Positions 17,324-24,960 of a DNA stretch of 64,000 nucleotides are shown here, piece by piece; position 1 is the stretch's first letter; each line of letters begins with the position of its first letter. The DNA comes from Breoghania sp. GTDB taxonomy: Bacteria; Pseudomonadota; Alphaproteobacteria; Rhizobiales; Stappiaceae. The notes beneath the pieces were generated by a model, which had not been told where the DNA came from, did not search any database, and saw only the letters and a list, made by a program, of their open reading frames with translations. Made by a program: the position numbers and the translations under genes. The stretch lies in assembly GCF_963674635.1 (NCBI RefSeq), contig NZ_OY771475.1, positions 2,418,001 through 2,482,000 of the forward strand, written 5' to 3'.

Positions 17324-17818
17324 ATGACCCTTTGGGGCCGGCATAGCGGCGCGGTCGCGCTGATCGCGCTTGTCGGCCTCATTCTCGATCAGGCCAGCAA
17401 GCTCTGGTTTCTGTACGGATTCGACCTGGGCGCGAACGGTCCAGTGACCGTTGCGCCCTTTCTCGATTTCGTGCTGGTTTGGAACCGTGGCATTTCCTAT
17501 GGCCTGTTCCAGCAGCACAGCGAGATCGGGCGCTGGCTTCTGGCGGGTTTCACGGTGGTGGCGGCCGTATTCATCTGGGTATGGGCAGCTGGAACCACGC
17601 GCAAGATAACGCTTCTCGCGTTGTCGCTGCTGCTTGCCGGGGCCATCGGCAACGGCATCGACCGGCTGGTCTTCGGCGCTGTCGTCGATTTCGTCCATTT
17701 TCACGTCGGGTCGTTTTCATGGTACGTCTTCAATCTTGCAGACGTATGGATCGTTGCAGGCGCTGTCGGCCTTCTGTATGACTGGCTGACCGATCGCGGC
17801 CCGAACGCCGCAAAATAG
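17324..17818 (+). CDS. lspA: Lipoprotein signal peptidase
   Basis: A 164-residue aspartyl protease of the inner membrane that removes signal peptides from diacylglyceryl-prolipoproteins. Four transmembrane helices are visible. The catalytic Asp residues lie in IGNGIDRLVFGAVVDF and VFNLADVWI, the two hallmark LspA motifs, and NRGISYGLF is the conserved first loop. The ATG at 17324 is preferred; a TTG three codons earlier, nearer to AGGCGGGAG, is possible. The gene is directly downstream of ileS and upstream of a lipoprotein gene, which would be one of its substrates. Confidence 0.95.
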   Translation: MTLWGRHSGAVALIALVGLILDQASKLWFLYGFDLGANGPVTVAPFLDFVLVWNRGISYGLFQQHSEIGRWLLAGFTVVAAVFIWVWAAGTTRKITLLALSLLLAGAIGNGIDRLVFGAVVDFVHFHVGSFSWYVFNLADVWIVAGAVGLLYDWLTDRGPNAAK

Positions 17819-17907
17819 GCGTTATTACCCGCTAACCGCTCAGACGATATGAGGATTTGCGACCCCTCCTGTCGACAAGCCAAGCAGGAAACCTGAGGAC
17901 AACCGTC

Positions 17908-18621
17908 GTGCCGAGTTCCCGACCGCGTTCGATCGCCCACATCGCCGTACTCGCGAGCCTGGGCTTTGCCCTTGCCGGCTGCGTCTCGTCTGAGGGCATG
18001 TACGGCTCCGATGGCGATGCCCCGGATACGGCCCTTGTGAAGGGCATCATGAAGACGCTGGGCGCTGTCGATCCAGACGAAAAGCCCATTGCCTACGAGC
18101 CGCGCGCACCGCTGGCCATGCCTGGTGACCATGCGGATCTGCCCGCGCCGGAGACCGCTTCGGCCACGCCGGAAAACTGGCCGCGCGATCGCGATGCGGA
18201 ACTTGCCGATATCCGGCGTGAAGCCGACCGCCGTGCCGCGGATGGCAAGGAGCGGCTGGAAAAGGCCAATCCGCGCCTCGGCATCGAAGAGGTCAAACAG
18301 GGTACGGTCATCGGAGAGGCTCCGGCCTCTTCCGGTCCCAACTACGACAAGAACGATGCCAACTGGGAAAATTCCCATAACCGTCTGACGCTTGATCAGA
18401 TGAAGGGACAGAATTCGATCGCCCGCCCGAAAGCGGAAGCGAGCCTGTTCGATGCCCAGGGCAACCCGCGTCGCCGTTATCTCGTGGAACCGCCGGTGGA
18501 GTATTCGACGCCCGCCGCAACCGCGGCCATGCCGGACATCAAGGCGATCGAGACGGAAGCCGACAAGCCCATGGTGGACACGATCGACGGTTACGACGCC
18601 CGGCGCGACAAGCCGCGCTGA
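17908..18621 (+). CDS. Outer-membrane-type lipoprotein, BamF/DUF3035-like
   Basis: A 237-residue lipoprotein starting at GTG 17908, with CTGAGGA just upstream; that start gives a short basic N-terminus, a hydrophobic stretch and the lipobox LAGC (Cys about residue 24). The mature part is hydrophilic and mostly unstructured. The segment KPIAYEPRAPLAMPGDHADLP resembles the APLxxP signature of DUF3035, the family of the alphaproteobacterial BAM subunit BamF, and the position after ileS-lspA and before two M16 proteases fits an envelope role. The family assignment is moderate; the lipoprotein nature is clear. It ends with a strong terminator. Confidence 0.8.
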   Translation: MPSSRPRSIAHIAVLASLGFALAGCVSSEGMYGSDGDAPDTALVKGIMKTLGAVDPDEKPIAYEPRAPLAMPGDHADLPAPETASATPENWPRDRDAELADIRREADRRAADGKERLEKANPRLGIEEVKQGTVIGEAPASSGPNYDKNDANWENSHNRLTLDQMKGQNSIARPKAEASLFDAQGNPRRRYLVEPPVEYSTPAATAAMPDIKAIETEADKPMVDTIDGYDARRDKPR

Positions 18622-18677
18622 TTCTGTCGGCAAGCTGCGCAGTTTCACTTGAACCGCGCAGACAAAGAGGTTTTCAA

Positions 18678-18703
18678 GGCGGGCCCAATGGCCCGCCTTT
18701 TTT
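18678..18703 (+). terminator. Rho-independent terminator after the lipoprotein gene
   Basis: A perfect 8-bp stem (GGCGGGCC / GGCCCGCC, loop CAAT) is followed by six T. It closes the ileS-lspA-lipoprotein unit. Confidence 0.92.
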
Positions 18704-18887
18704 ATGTGTTTCCAGACAATTGGAGACGCCCGGATGCTTGTTCCCGATGCTGTTCCATGGGCCGCGGGCGTAACAACGCGCACCCCAGGGCGGGTATCCT
18801 TACCGATAATTCATTCGCCTCGTTGCCCGCAAAGCGCCTATATCCTTGGCCAAAGTTCGCTAGCGACAAGCGAAGGAGCTTCAGTCC

Positions 18888-20357
18888 GTGACTTTCATAA
18901 AAAGCCGTTTGATACGGGCAGGATACACATCCGCTCTGGCCCTGGCGCTTTGCGCCGGCACCGCCCTGACCAGTCGGGCGGAGACCGCCCCGCCTGCCCC
19001 AAAACCCGCAAAGACAACCGCCGAACAGCCGACGAAGGCGACCGCTGACGCATTCGAAAACGTGCGGATCGGAGCCAATGTGTCGAGTTTCATGCTCGAT
19101 AACGGGCTTGAGGTCGTCGTGATCCCCGATCACCGGGCGCCTGTTGCCACGCAGATGATCTGGTACAAGGTCGGATCCGCCGACGAGGCGCCAGGCAAGT
19201 CCGGTATCGCCCATTTTCTCGAACACCTGATGTTCAAGGGCACCAAGACCCACCCTGAAGGCGAGTTCTCTGCCGTGGTCGCGGAGCTGGGTGGCTCGGA
19301 AAACGCCTTCACCTCTTCCGACTACACCGCCTATTTCCAGCGGATCGCCAAGGAGCATCTGAAGACGGTCATGTCCTTTGAGGCGGACCGGATGGAAAAC
19401 CTCGTGCTCAGCGATGATGTTGTTGCGCCGGAGCGCAAGGTTATTCTGGAAGAGCGCGCCATGCGCGTGGACAACGATCCCGGCTCCCGCCTGAGCGAAA
19501 CGATGAACGCGGTGCTTTATGCCAATAACAGCGGCTACAGCATTCCCATCATCGGCTGGGAAAAGGAGATGGAAGGCCTGACGACCGAGGACGCCATCGC
19601 CTTCTATGACAAATACTACACGCCCAACAATGCAGTGCTGGTGATCGCGGGCGATGTGAGCGCGGATGAAGTGAAGGCGCTGGCCGAAGAGACCTATGGC
19701 AAGGTCGCGCGCCGCGCGGAGCCAAGCCCCCGCACCCGCGATCCGGAACCCCCGCTCGCCGGACGCCGCTTCGTCGAGCTATCGGACGAGCGCGTCAAGC
19801 AGCCCAGTGTGCGCGATGCTTGGATAGTTCCCAGCTACACCACCGCAAAGCCGGGTGAGGCGGAAGCGCTCGATGTCCTGGCCGACATTCTGGGGGGCGG
19901 CGCGACCAGCCGTCTCTACCGCCAGCTCGTCGTCACCGACAAGATCGCAACGAGCGCGGGCAGCTATTACAGCAGCGCCCAGCTCGGCCCCACAGAGTTC
20001 ACCGTCTACGGTGTGCCGCGCGACGGCGTAAGCCTCGACGACCTGCGTGAGGCCAGCCAGAAGGTGATCGCCGAGATCGCGGAAAACGGCATCACTGATG
20101 AGGAACTGACGCGCGCCAAGCGCAAGGTTCTCGCCGATGCGATCTATGCCCAGGACAGCCAGTCCACGCTGGCCCGCATCTTCGGGCGCACACTGACCAC
20201 CGGCGGCGACATTGCGGATGTCCAGGAATGGCCCGCCCGCATCTCGAAGGTCACGGCCGACGACGTTCAGAAGGCCGCGCAGACCTATCTCGACGCGAAC
20301 CGCTCCGTGACCGCCTATCTCACGGGCAAGCCAGCCGAAGACGGGAACAAGTCCTGA
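18888..20357 (+). CDS. M16 family zinc metallopeptidase, catalytic subunit
   Basis: A 489-residue secreted protease. The start is GTG at 18888 with GAAGGAGC upstream; an N-terminal signal sequence (SALALALCAGTALTSRA) directs it to the periplasm. The inverted zinc motif HxxEH is present as HFLEHLMFKG, with the distal Glu in the helix EADRMENLVLSDD, so the site is complete. The second half is the inactive M16 C-domain with the GGGATSRLYRQLV and PGEAEALDVLADIL features. Its stop overlaps the start of the next M16 gene by one base (TGATG); such pairs form one active and one inactive subunit. Substrate is not known. Confidence 0.94.
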   Translation: MTFIKSRLIRAGYTSALALALCAGTALTSRAETAPPAPKPAKTTAEQPTKATADAFENVRIGANVSSFMLDNGLEVVVIPDHRAPVATQMIWYKVGSADEAPGKSGIAHFLEHLMFKGTKTHPEGEFSAVVAELGGSENAFTSSDYTAYFQRIAKEHLKTVMSFEADRMENLVLSDDVVAPERKVILEERAMRVDNDPGSRLSETMNAVLYANNSGYSIPIIGWEKEMEGLTTEDAIAFYDKYYTPNNAVLVIAGDVSADEVKALAEETYGKVARRAEPSPRTRDPEPPLAGRRFVELSDERVKQPSVRDAWIVPSYTTAKPGEAEALDVLADILGGGATSRLYRQLVVTDKIATSAGSYYSSAQLGPTEFTVYGVPRDGVSLDDLREASQKVIAEIAENGITDEELTRAKRKVLADAIYAQDSQSTLARIFGRTLTTGGDIADVQEWPARISKVTADDVQKAAQTYLDANRSVTAYLTGKPAEDGNKS

Positions 20358-21748
20358 TGACCCATCATCGCTCTTCAAACAGGCGCGCCGCCGCGCGGGC
20401 GGTCGCCGTCTCCGCCGCTTCGCGTGAGAATGCGCGCCGTTTCACACTCGCGACGCTTGCGACGTTTCTCGTGCTCTTGGCCTTTGCCTTTCTGGTCCGG
20501 CCGGTTCACGCCACCGAAATCCAGCGTGTCGTCAGTCCCGGCGGTATCGAGGCATGGCTCGTGGAAGACCACACCATCCCGCTGATCTCGGTCAATTTCG
20601 GCTTTACCGGGGGGGCGGCGCAGGATCCCGAAGGCAAGGAAGGCCTCGCCAACCTGATGTCGACGCTGCTCGACGAGGGCGCCGGCGATCTCGATTCGCA
20701 AGCCTTCCAGACACGGCTGGAGGATCTGAATGTCGAACTGGGCTTTTCAGCCGGGCGCGACAGCTTTTCCGGTCAAATGAAAACGCTCACCGCAAACCGC
20801 GATGACGCTTTCGATATGCTGCGTCTGGCGATCACGGCCCCCCATTTCGACAAGGAGGCCATCGACCGCATGCGGACCCGGTTGATCGCAGGCATCCGCA
20901 ATGACAGCCGTGATCCCAATTCGGTGGCGAGCATCACCTGGTCGGCCCTCGCCTTTTCCGACCACCCGTACGGGCGGCGCACAGACGGCACCGAGGAGAC
21001 CCTGCTTTCCATCACCCATGATGATCTGGCGACTGCCCATGCCCATATACTGGCGCGTGACAACCTGAAGATCGCGGTCGTCGGCGCCATCGATGCCGAA
21101 ACACTGGCCGGGCTTCTCGACACGACCTTCGGTGGGCTTCCGGAAAAAGCAGAACTTGCCGACATTCCTGATGTCAGCCCGCGCACCGGACTGACAGAGA
21201 ATATCGACATGGACGTTCCCCAGACGGTGATCCGGCTGGGCCTGCCGGGCATCAAGCGGGACGATCCCGATTTCATGCCCGCCTATATCATGAACCACAT
21301 TCTCGGCGGCGGGTCCTTCTCCTCCCGGCTCTATCTTGAAGTGCGCGAGAAGCGCGGGCTTGCCTATTCGGTCTGGTCCTATCTCCTGCCGCTCGACCAC
21401 ACCGGAATGCTGCTTGCGGGCACCGCGACGCGTTCGGAAACCGCCGGTCAGACGCTGAAGATCATGGAAGACGAGATCGCGCGCATGGCCAAGGACGGAC
21501 CAACGCAGGAAGAACTGGACAAGGCGAAGAGCTATCTCACCGGCTCCTATGCCCTGCGCTTCGACACCTCCGGCAAGATCGCCAGCCAACTCGTCGGCAT
21601 CCAGATGGAAAATCTGGGGATCGACTACATCAACAAGCGCAACGATCTGATCGCAGCGGTCACGCTGGATGACGTCAAACGCGTCGCACGCGAGCTTCTT
21701 GCCAGCGACAAGGCGACCATCGTGACTGTCGGACGCGCCGGATCCTGA
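20357..21748 (+). CDS. M16 family peptidase, non-catalytic partner
   Basis: A 463-residue companion of the preceding protease. After a basic N-terminus and one hydrophobic segment (LATFLVLLAFAFLVRPVHA, a signal sequence or anchor) comes the M16 fold, but the HxxEH position reads NLMSTLLDEG, so no zinc can be bound. The C-domain keeps ILGGGSFSSRLYLEVREKRGLAYSVWSY, the Arg/Tyr substrate-binding segment of partner subunits. It is translationally coupled to the catalytic subunit and followed by a strong terminator. It should complete the substrate chamber of a periplasmic heterodimer. Confidence 0.93.
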   Translation: MTHHRSSNRRAAARAVAVSAASRENARRFTLATLATFLVLLAFAFLVRPVHATEIQRVVSPGGIEAWLVEDHTIPLISVNFGFTGGAAQDPEGKEGLANLMSTLLDEGAGDLDSQAFQTRLEDLNVELGFSAGRDSFSGQMKTLTANRDDAFDMLRLAITAPHFDKEAIDRMRTRLIAGIRNDSRDPNSVASITWSALAFSDHPYGRRTDGTEETLLSITHDDLATAHAHILARDNLKIAVVGAIDAETLAGLLDTTFGGLPEKAELADIPDVSPRTGLTENIDMDVPQTVIRLGLPGIKRDDPDFMPAYIMNHILGGGSFSSRLYLEVREKRGLAYSVWSYLLPLDHTGMLLAGTATRSETAGQTLKIMEDEIARMAKDGPTQEELDKAKSYLTGSYALRFDTSGKIASQLVGIQMENLGIDYINKRNDLIAAVTLDDVKRVARELLASDKATIVTVGRAGS

Positions 21749-21804
21749 TCCGCATTTCCCGGTCGGGAACAGAAGACTCACGCAAAAAGTCTCAAGACGC
21801 CCCG

Positions 21805-21846
21805 AAACGGGCAAGGCGGAAAACTCCCGCCTTGCCCGTTTTTTTT
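21805..21846 (+). terminator. Rho-independent terminator after the M16 pair
   Basis: A 15-bp stem (21805-21819 with 21827-21841) with a 7-base loop runs into eight T. It ends the two-gene M16 transcript. Confidence 0.93.
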
Positions 21847-22261
21847 GATGCGCATACGCACTCCTCCCGACGCGACGGAAAGTCCACCTCCGCCCCGCTC
21901 CAGGCCCCCAAAACACGCGGCTAAAGGGCCGGTCCGCTTGGCCGTACAAGCCAAAACAGGCCCGGCAATCAGGAGTCAGATCCGACTTTTTCTAACACCA
22001 ATTGAAACTCAACCCTTTGTTTAGGATGAAGCAATCGTTAGGTCGGACGTCGGACCCGCGCGGGAGAGGCATTGTTCAGGTCAATCCTCAAGGCCCAAAT
22101 TGTCGCAGCGGAACCGCAGAAATCCGCCAGTTCCACCATTTTTGCGGGTCTGCCATGCAAAGCCCTGAAACCCCATTTTCGCCACATTTACAACACATTT
22201 CGGCCATGATTGAGGATCATCCCCCTGCCTCGTTTTTCACGACCCGAAAAGGTAGAACGTC
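21847..22261. other. Intergenic region, no gene recognised
   Basis: About 415 bases between the M16 terminator and the small glycine-rich gene. No frame with a ribosome site and no recognisable RNA was found. The stretch just before 22262 must hold the promoter and the AAGGTAG ribosome site of the small gene. Confidence 0.55.
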
Positions 22262-22429
22262 ATGAACCAAGGTGTTGCATTGGGGATCGGGCTCGGCGCG
22301 GGTGCCGCGTTCGGCGCCTCCGTCGACAGCCTCATGGAGGCCCTCTTCATCGCTCTTTCCGTTGGCGCCGGCGCCTGCGGGCTGTTCAGCTCCGTCAAGG
22401 CCACGACCGACGACGAGGAAGCTTCCTGA
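22262..22429 (+). CDS. Small glycine-rich membrane protein, hypothetical
   Basis: A 55-residue open frame with ATG at 22262 and AAGGTAG about 10 bases upstream. It reads MNQGVALGIGLGAGAAFGAS near the start, a glycine-zipper-like helix, then a second hydrophobic helix (LMEALFIALSVGAGACGLF) and an acidic tail (TTDDEEAS). Two short helices separated by VDS suggest a small inner-membrane hairpin protein. The codon use is typical of the neighbouring genes. No family recognised. It stands alone between the M16 pair and the converging EAL gene. Confidence 0.6.
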   Translation: MNQGVALGIGLGAGAAFGASVDSLMEALFIALSVGAGACGLFSSVKATTDDEEAS

Positions 22430-22713
22430 GCCACGGCTCCACGGAGCGCACGACCCGGGCCCGCACCAGCAGCCCGCGAGATCGTCCCCGTGACCTGCCC
22501 GAGACGGGCACACGTAAACTGGACACGTGAATAGACTTCCCACCTGATCAGCGCCCCATCCTTCGGCACGCCCCAAGAGGCGTTTCGCAGGATGAGCCGC
22601 TCACCAGGCCCAAAGATCCAGAACAGATTTCGATAAAATGACCGGGCTGCAGGGCGCCCCTGCTTTCAGGCTCTCCACGGAGCCGCAAACGCCGTATGAC
22701 CTTGTAAAGGGCC

Positions 22714-24090
22714 TCACACGGCCGCGCGGCGACGATCCGTGGTTGCCGGGACAGGGCCGCCCTGAAGAACGTCTGCGCGCACCGGGCGCGGCGGGGAGAA
22801 CAGGAAGCCCTGCCCGAACCCGATCCCGAACTCCAGGATCTCCAGAACCTGGGCCTCGGTCTCGATATGATCGGCCACCAGCTCGATTCCGTAGCGCACC
22901 AGAAGGTCCGCGAAGTCGTGCGGATGGATGTCACCAGCCACCGCAGGCGCACGCCCCAGAAGCCGATCTGCCTCGATCTTGGCATGGACGAAGCCACGAC
23001 GGCTGAGGCTGCGGAAATCCGCCCCCATGTCGGTGATCTGATCGATGGAGAAGCGGAAGCCCAGATCGGCCAGAGCCGACAGGGTTTCAAATTCCAGCGG
23101 GCCCATCGCTTCCACGCCTGCCTGCGTGAACTCCAGAATGATCAATTCGGCAAGCTGCCGGTTCTTGTCCATGTAGTCCATGAAGCCGGGAAAGAACTTC
23201 TCGTCGGCCAGTGTCATGGGCGAGATGTTGCAGAAGAGGCCCATGGTCTTGTTGCGCGAGGCCAAACGGCGCAGCACCTGCACCGAGCGCAGCAACATCA
23301 CGTTATCGACCGTCGGCATCACGCCGAGGCTTTCGGCAATCGGCACCGTATGGATCGGCAGCAACACCTCGTCATCGTCGGTGCGAAGCCGGGTCAGCGC
23401 CTCGTAATAGCGCACCTGGCGCTGTGGCAACGTGACAATCGGCTGTAGATAGAGATCGATACGACTGGCTTCCACGGCACGCTTGACGGCATCGCGCAGC
23501 GCCGGATCCTCGCTGCCAGAGCCCGCCCCCCACAGGGCCGCGCCCGGATCGCGCCAGCCTTCTGCGGTGTTGTAGGCTTGTCGTCCATAGGATGACGACG
23601 CGTGACCATTGGCCAGCGCCATGGGTGGCGGGGCAAGGCCCGGCTGGGGGGGCACATAGCCGCCACCGGCGCGCGCATTCATGAGCGCCGGCATCTCGGT
23701 GACACGCGTTTCCAGATCGGCCACCGCCTCGGCCATCTGCTTGACCAGCGTACCCAGCACCTCCACCTCGACGAAGACCGGTTCGATCTCGTCACGCGCG
23801 CGGGCCGGGAAACCGTTCTCCACCGCGCTCAGCCGGTTTTCGAGGTTCTGAACTTCCTGGTTGATCTGCACCACGCCGCGGCTGACCATGTCGACCTGAC
23901 GTTGTGTGCTGTTTCGGTCGCGGGTGCGCGCGACCTGCATGTTGACCAGATAGAGCGCAACCAGAATCGCCGTGCCGACGATGGTCGCATCGCCCAGCCC
24001 CGTGCCGAACAGGAAATACAGGATCGCGCTCGCCGAGCCGGCGATCACAACCATGCAAACCCCAATGAAAAGCGCCGATAGCCAGGCCAT
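22714..24090 (-). CDS. Membrane-anchored EAL-domain protein with altered catalytic motifs
   Basis: A 458-residue protein. Two N-terminal transmembrane helices (about 2-30 and 33-52) are followed by a coiled coil (about 65-135), a Pro/Gly linker and a C-terminal EAL domain. The EAL signature (Glu230 in YYEALTRLR) and NISP (Asn288) are kept, but ExTE reads EFTQ (320-323) and the DDFGTG metal motif reads IDQITD (Asp350, Gln351). Loss of the second Asp and of FGTG suggests weak or no c-di-GMP hydrolysis; it may act as a c-di-GMP sensor. The ATG at 24090 is preferred to a TTG 13 codons upstream. No GGDEF gene is nearby. Confidence 0.85.
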   Translation of the reverse strand: MAWLSALFIGVCMVVIAGSASAILYFLFGTGLGDATIVGTAILVALYLVNMQVARTRDRNSTQRQVDMVSRGVVQINQEVQNLENRLSAVENGFPARARDEIEPVFVEVEVLGTLVKQMAEAVADLETRVTEMPALMNARAGGGYVPPQPGLAPPPMALANGHASSSYGRQAYNTAEGWRDPGAALWGAGSGSEDPALRDAVKRAVEASRIDLYLQPIVTLPQRQVRYYEALTRLRTDDDEVLLPIHTVPIAESLGVMPTVDNVMLLRSVQVLRRLASRNKTMGLFCNISPMTLADEKFFPGFMDYMDKNRQLAELIILEFTQAGVEAMGPLEFETLSALADLGFRFSIDQITDMGADFRSLSRRGFVHAKIEADRLLGRAPAVAGDIHPHDFADLLVRYGIELVADHIETEAQVLEILEFGIGFGQGFLFSPPRPVRADVLQGGPVPATTDRRRAAV

Positions 24091-24129
24091 GTCCGCGTCA
24101 ACCGCCGTCGCAGCTCGAATCAATACCAA

Positions 24130-24545
24130 TTTCGGACAATTCTGCCCGAAAGCGACACCTTAGCCCAAGGACACAACGCCGTCGGCAGCGGAAAAACGTA
24201 AATTCGCGTTAAGTATCGCCGTTACTCCACCTTTTCGCGCCATGGAATGCGGGGGAAAACCCGATATCGGCCCCCAATCATCTGTTTCCACAAGCAATAT
24301 GGCGCCGCATTTTGGCCCTTGACCTTCTCGTGGCTGGAAGGATGAACATGCCTTCGACACCAGATACCGAACCGCATGTCCGGTTGCCCGCGCTCTCTTC
24401 GCGCCTTGACGGCCAACCTCCCCCGCCATTTCATCGTAATCAAGACGGCGGAGAAAATGATCCGGCAGTACAGCTCTTCTTACCGGAAAAGAGCCGGGGC
24501 AGATTTCGGACCTTACAAAACAAGACTGAAATGACGGAGACGAAA
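24130..24545. other. Divergent intergenic region, EAL gene to copper chaperone
   Basis: About 415 bases. The only clear feature is a CueR-type promoter at 24319-24349. Between it and the chaperone start lies a leader of about 190 bases without a recognisable gene. The open frame that extends back from the chaperone through this leader includes the promoter itself and is not credible as coding. Confidence 0.6.
24319..24349 (+). promoter_or_regulatory. CueR (MerR-family) type copper-responsive promoter
   Basis: The -35 TTGACC at 24319 runs into a CCTTC ... CTGGAAGG dyad inside an overlong spacer of 19 bases, then a weak -10 GAACAT (24344-24349). This layout, and TTGACCTTC followed six bases later by CTGGAAGG, matches the E. 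coli copA promoter activated by CueR. The likely target is the copper chaperone at 24546. Confidence 0.7.
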
Positions 24546-24752
24546 ATGATTGTTCTTACCGTGGAAGGCATGTCCTGCGAACACTGCAAGAAGGCTGTCG
24601 CCAACGCCGTGTCGGAGATCGATCCCAAGGCCGAATTCAATATCGACCTCGCCAGCGGCAAGGTGGAGGTGACCTCTGGCGAGACCGCGGACAAGTTCGC
24701 AACTGCGATCGAAGAGGCGGGTTACGATATCGTCGGAACGGCAACCGCCTGA
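24546..24752 (+). CDS. copZ: Heavy-metal-associated domain protein, CopZ-like copper chaperone
   Basis: A 68-residue single HMA domain. MSCEHC near residue 10 is the MxCxxC metal site that binds Cu(I); the beta-alpha-beta-beta-alpha-beta pattern continues through DKFATAIEEAGYDIV. Such chaperones hand copper to a P1B ATPase such as CopA. The ATG at 24546 follows GGAGA by 6 bases; an ATG five codons earlier is in frame but lacks a site. A CueR-type promoter lies about 230 bases upstream. Neither copA nor cueR is in the window, so this is an orphan copper-responsive unit. Confidence 0.9.
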   Translation: MIVLTVEGMSCEHCKKAVANAVSEIDPKAEFNIDLASGKVEVTSGETADKFATAIEEAGYDIVGTATA

Positions 24753-24960
24753 ACGGATCCGGCGGGCAAAGCCGCCTTATCGGAGCGATTGAGGAGCGGG
24801 ATCCCTGCTCCCGTAAGAGGCGTTTTCCCGCATCGGTCTAAAGCGCGATTTTCCGTAACGGAATTTCTGTCCTATCCTGCTGCCCACAAGAGCCGTCCGC
24901 CGCGTCTTCCAGCGCGGCAGGGGCCTCATGCACCGAACAGGTGCCCGTGTGGAGGAAACA

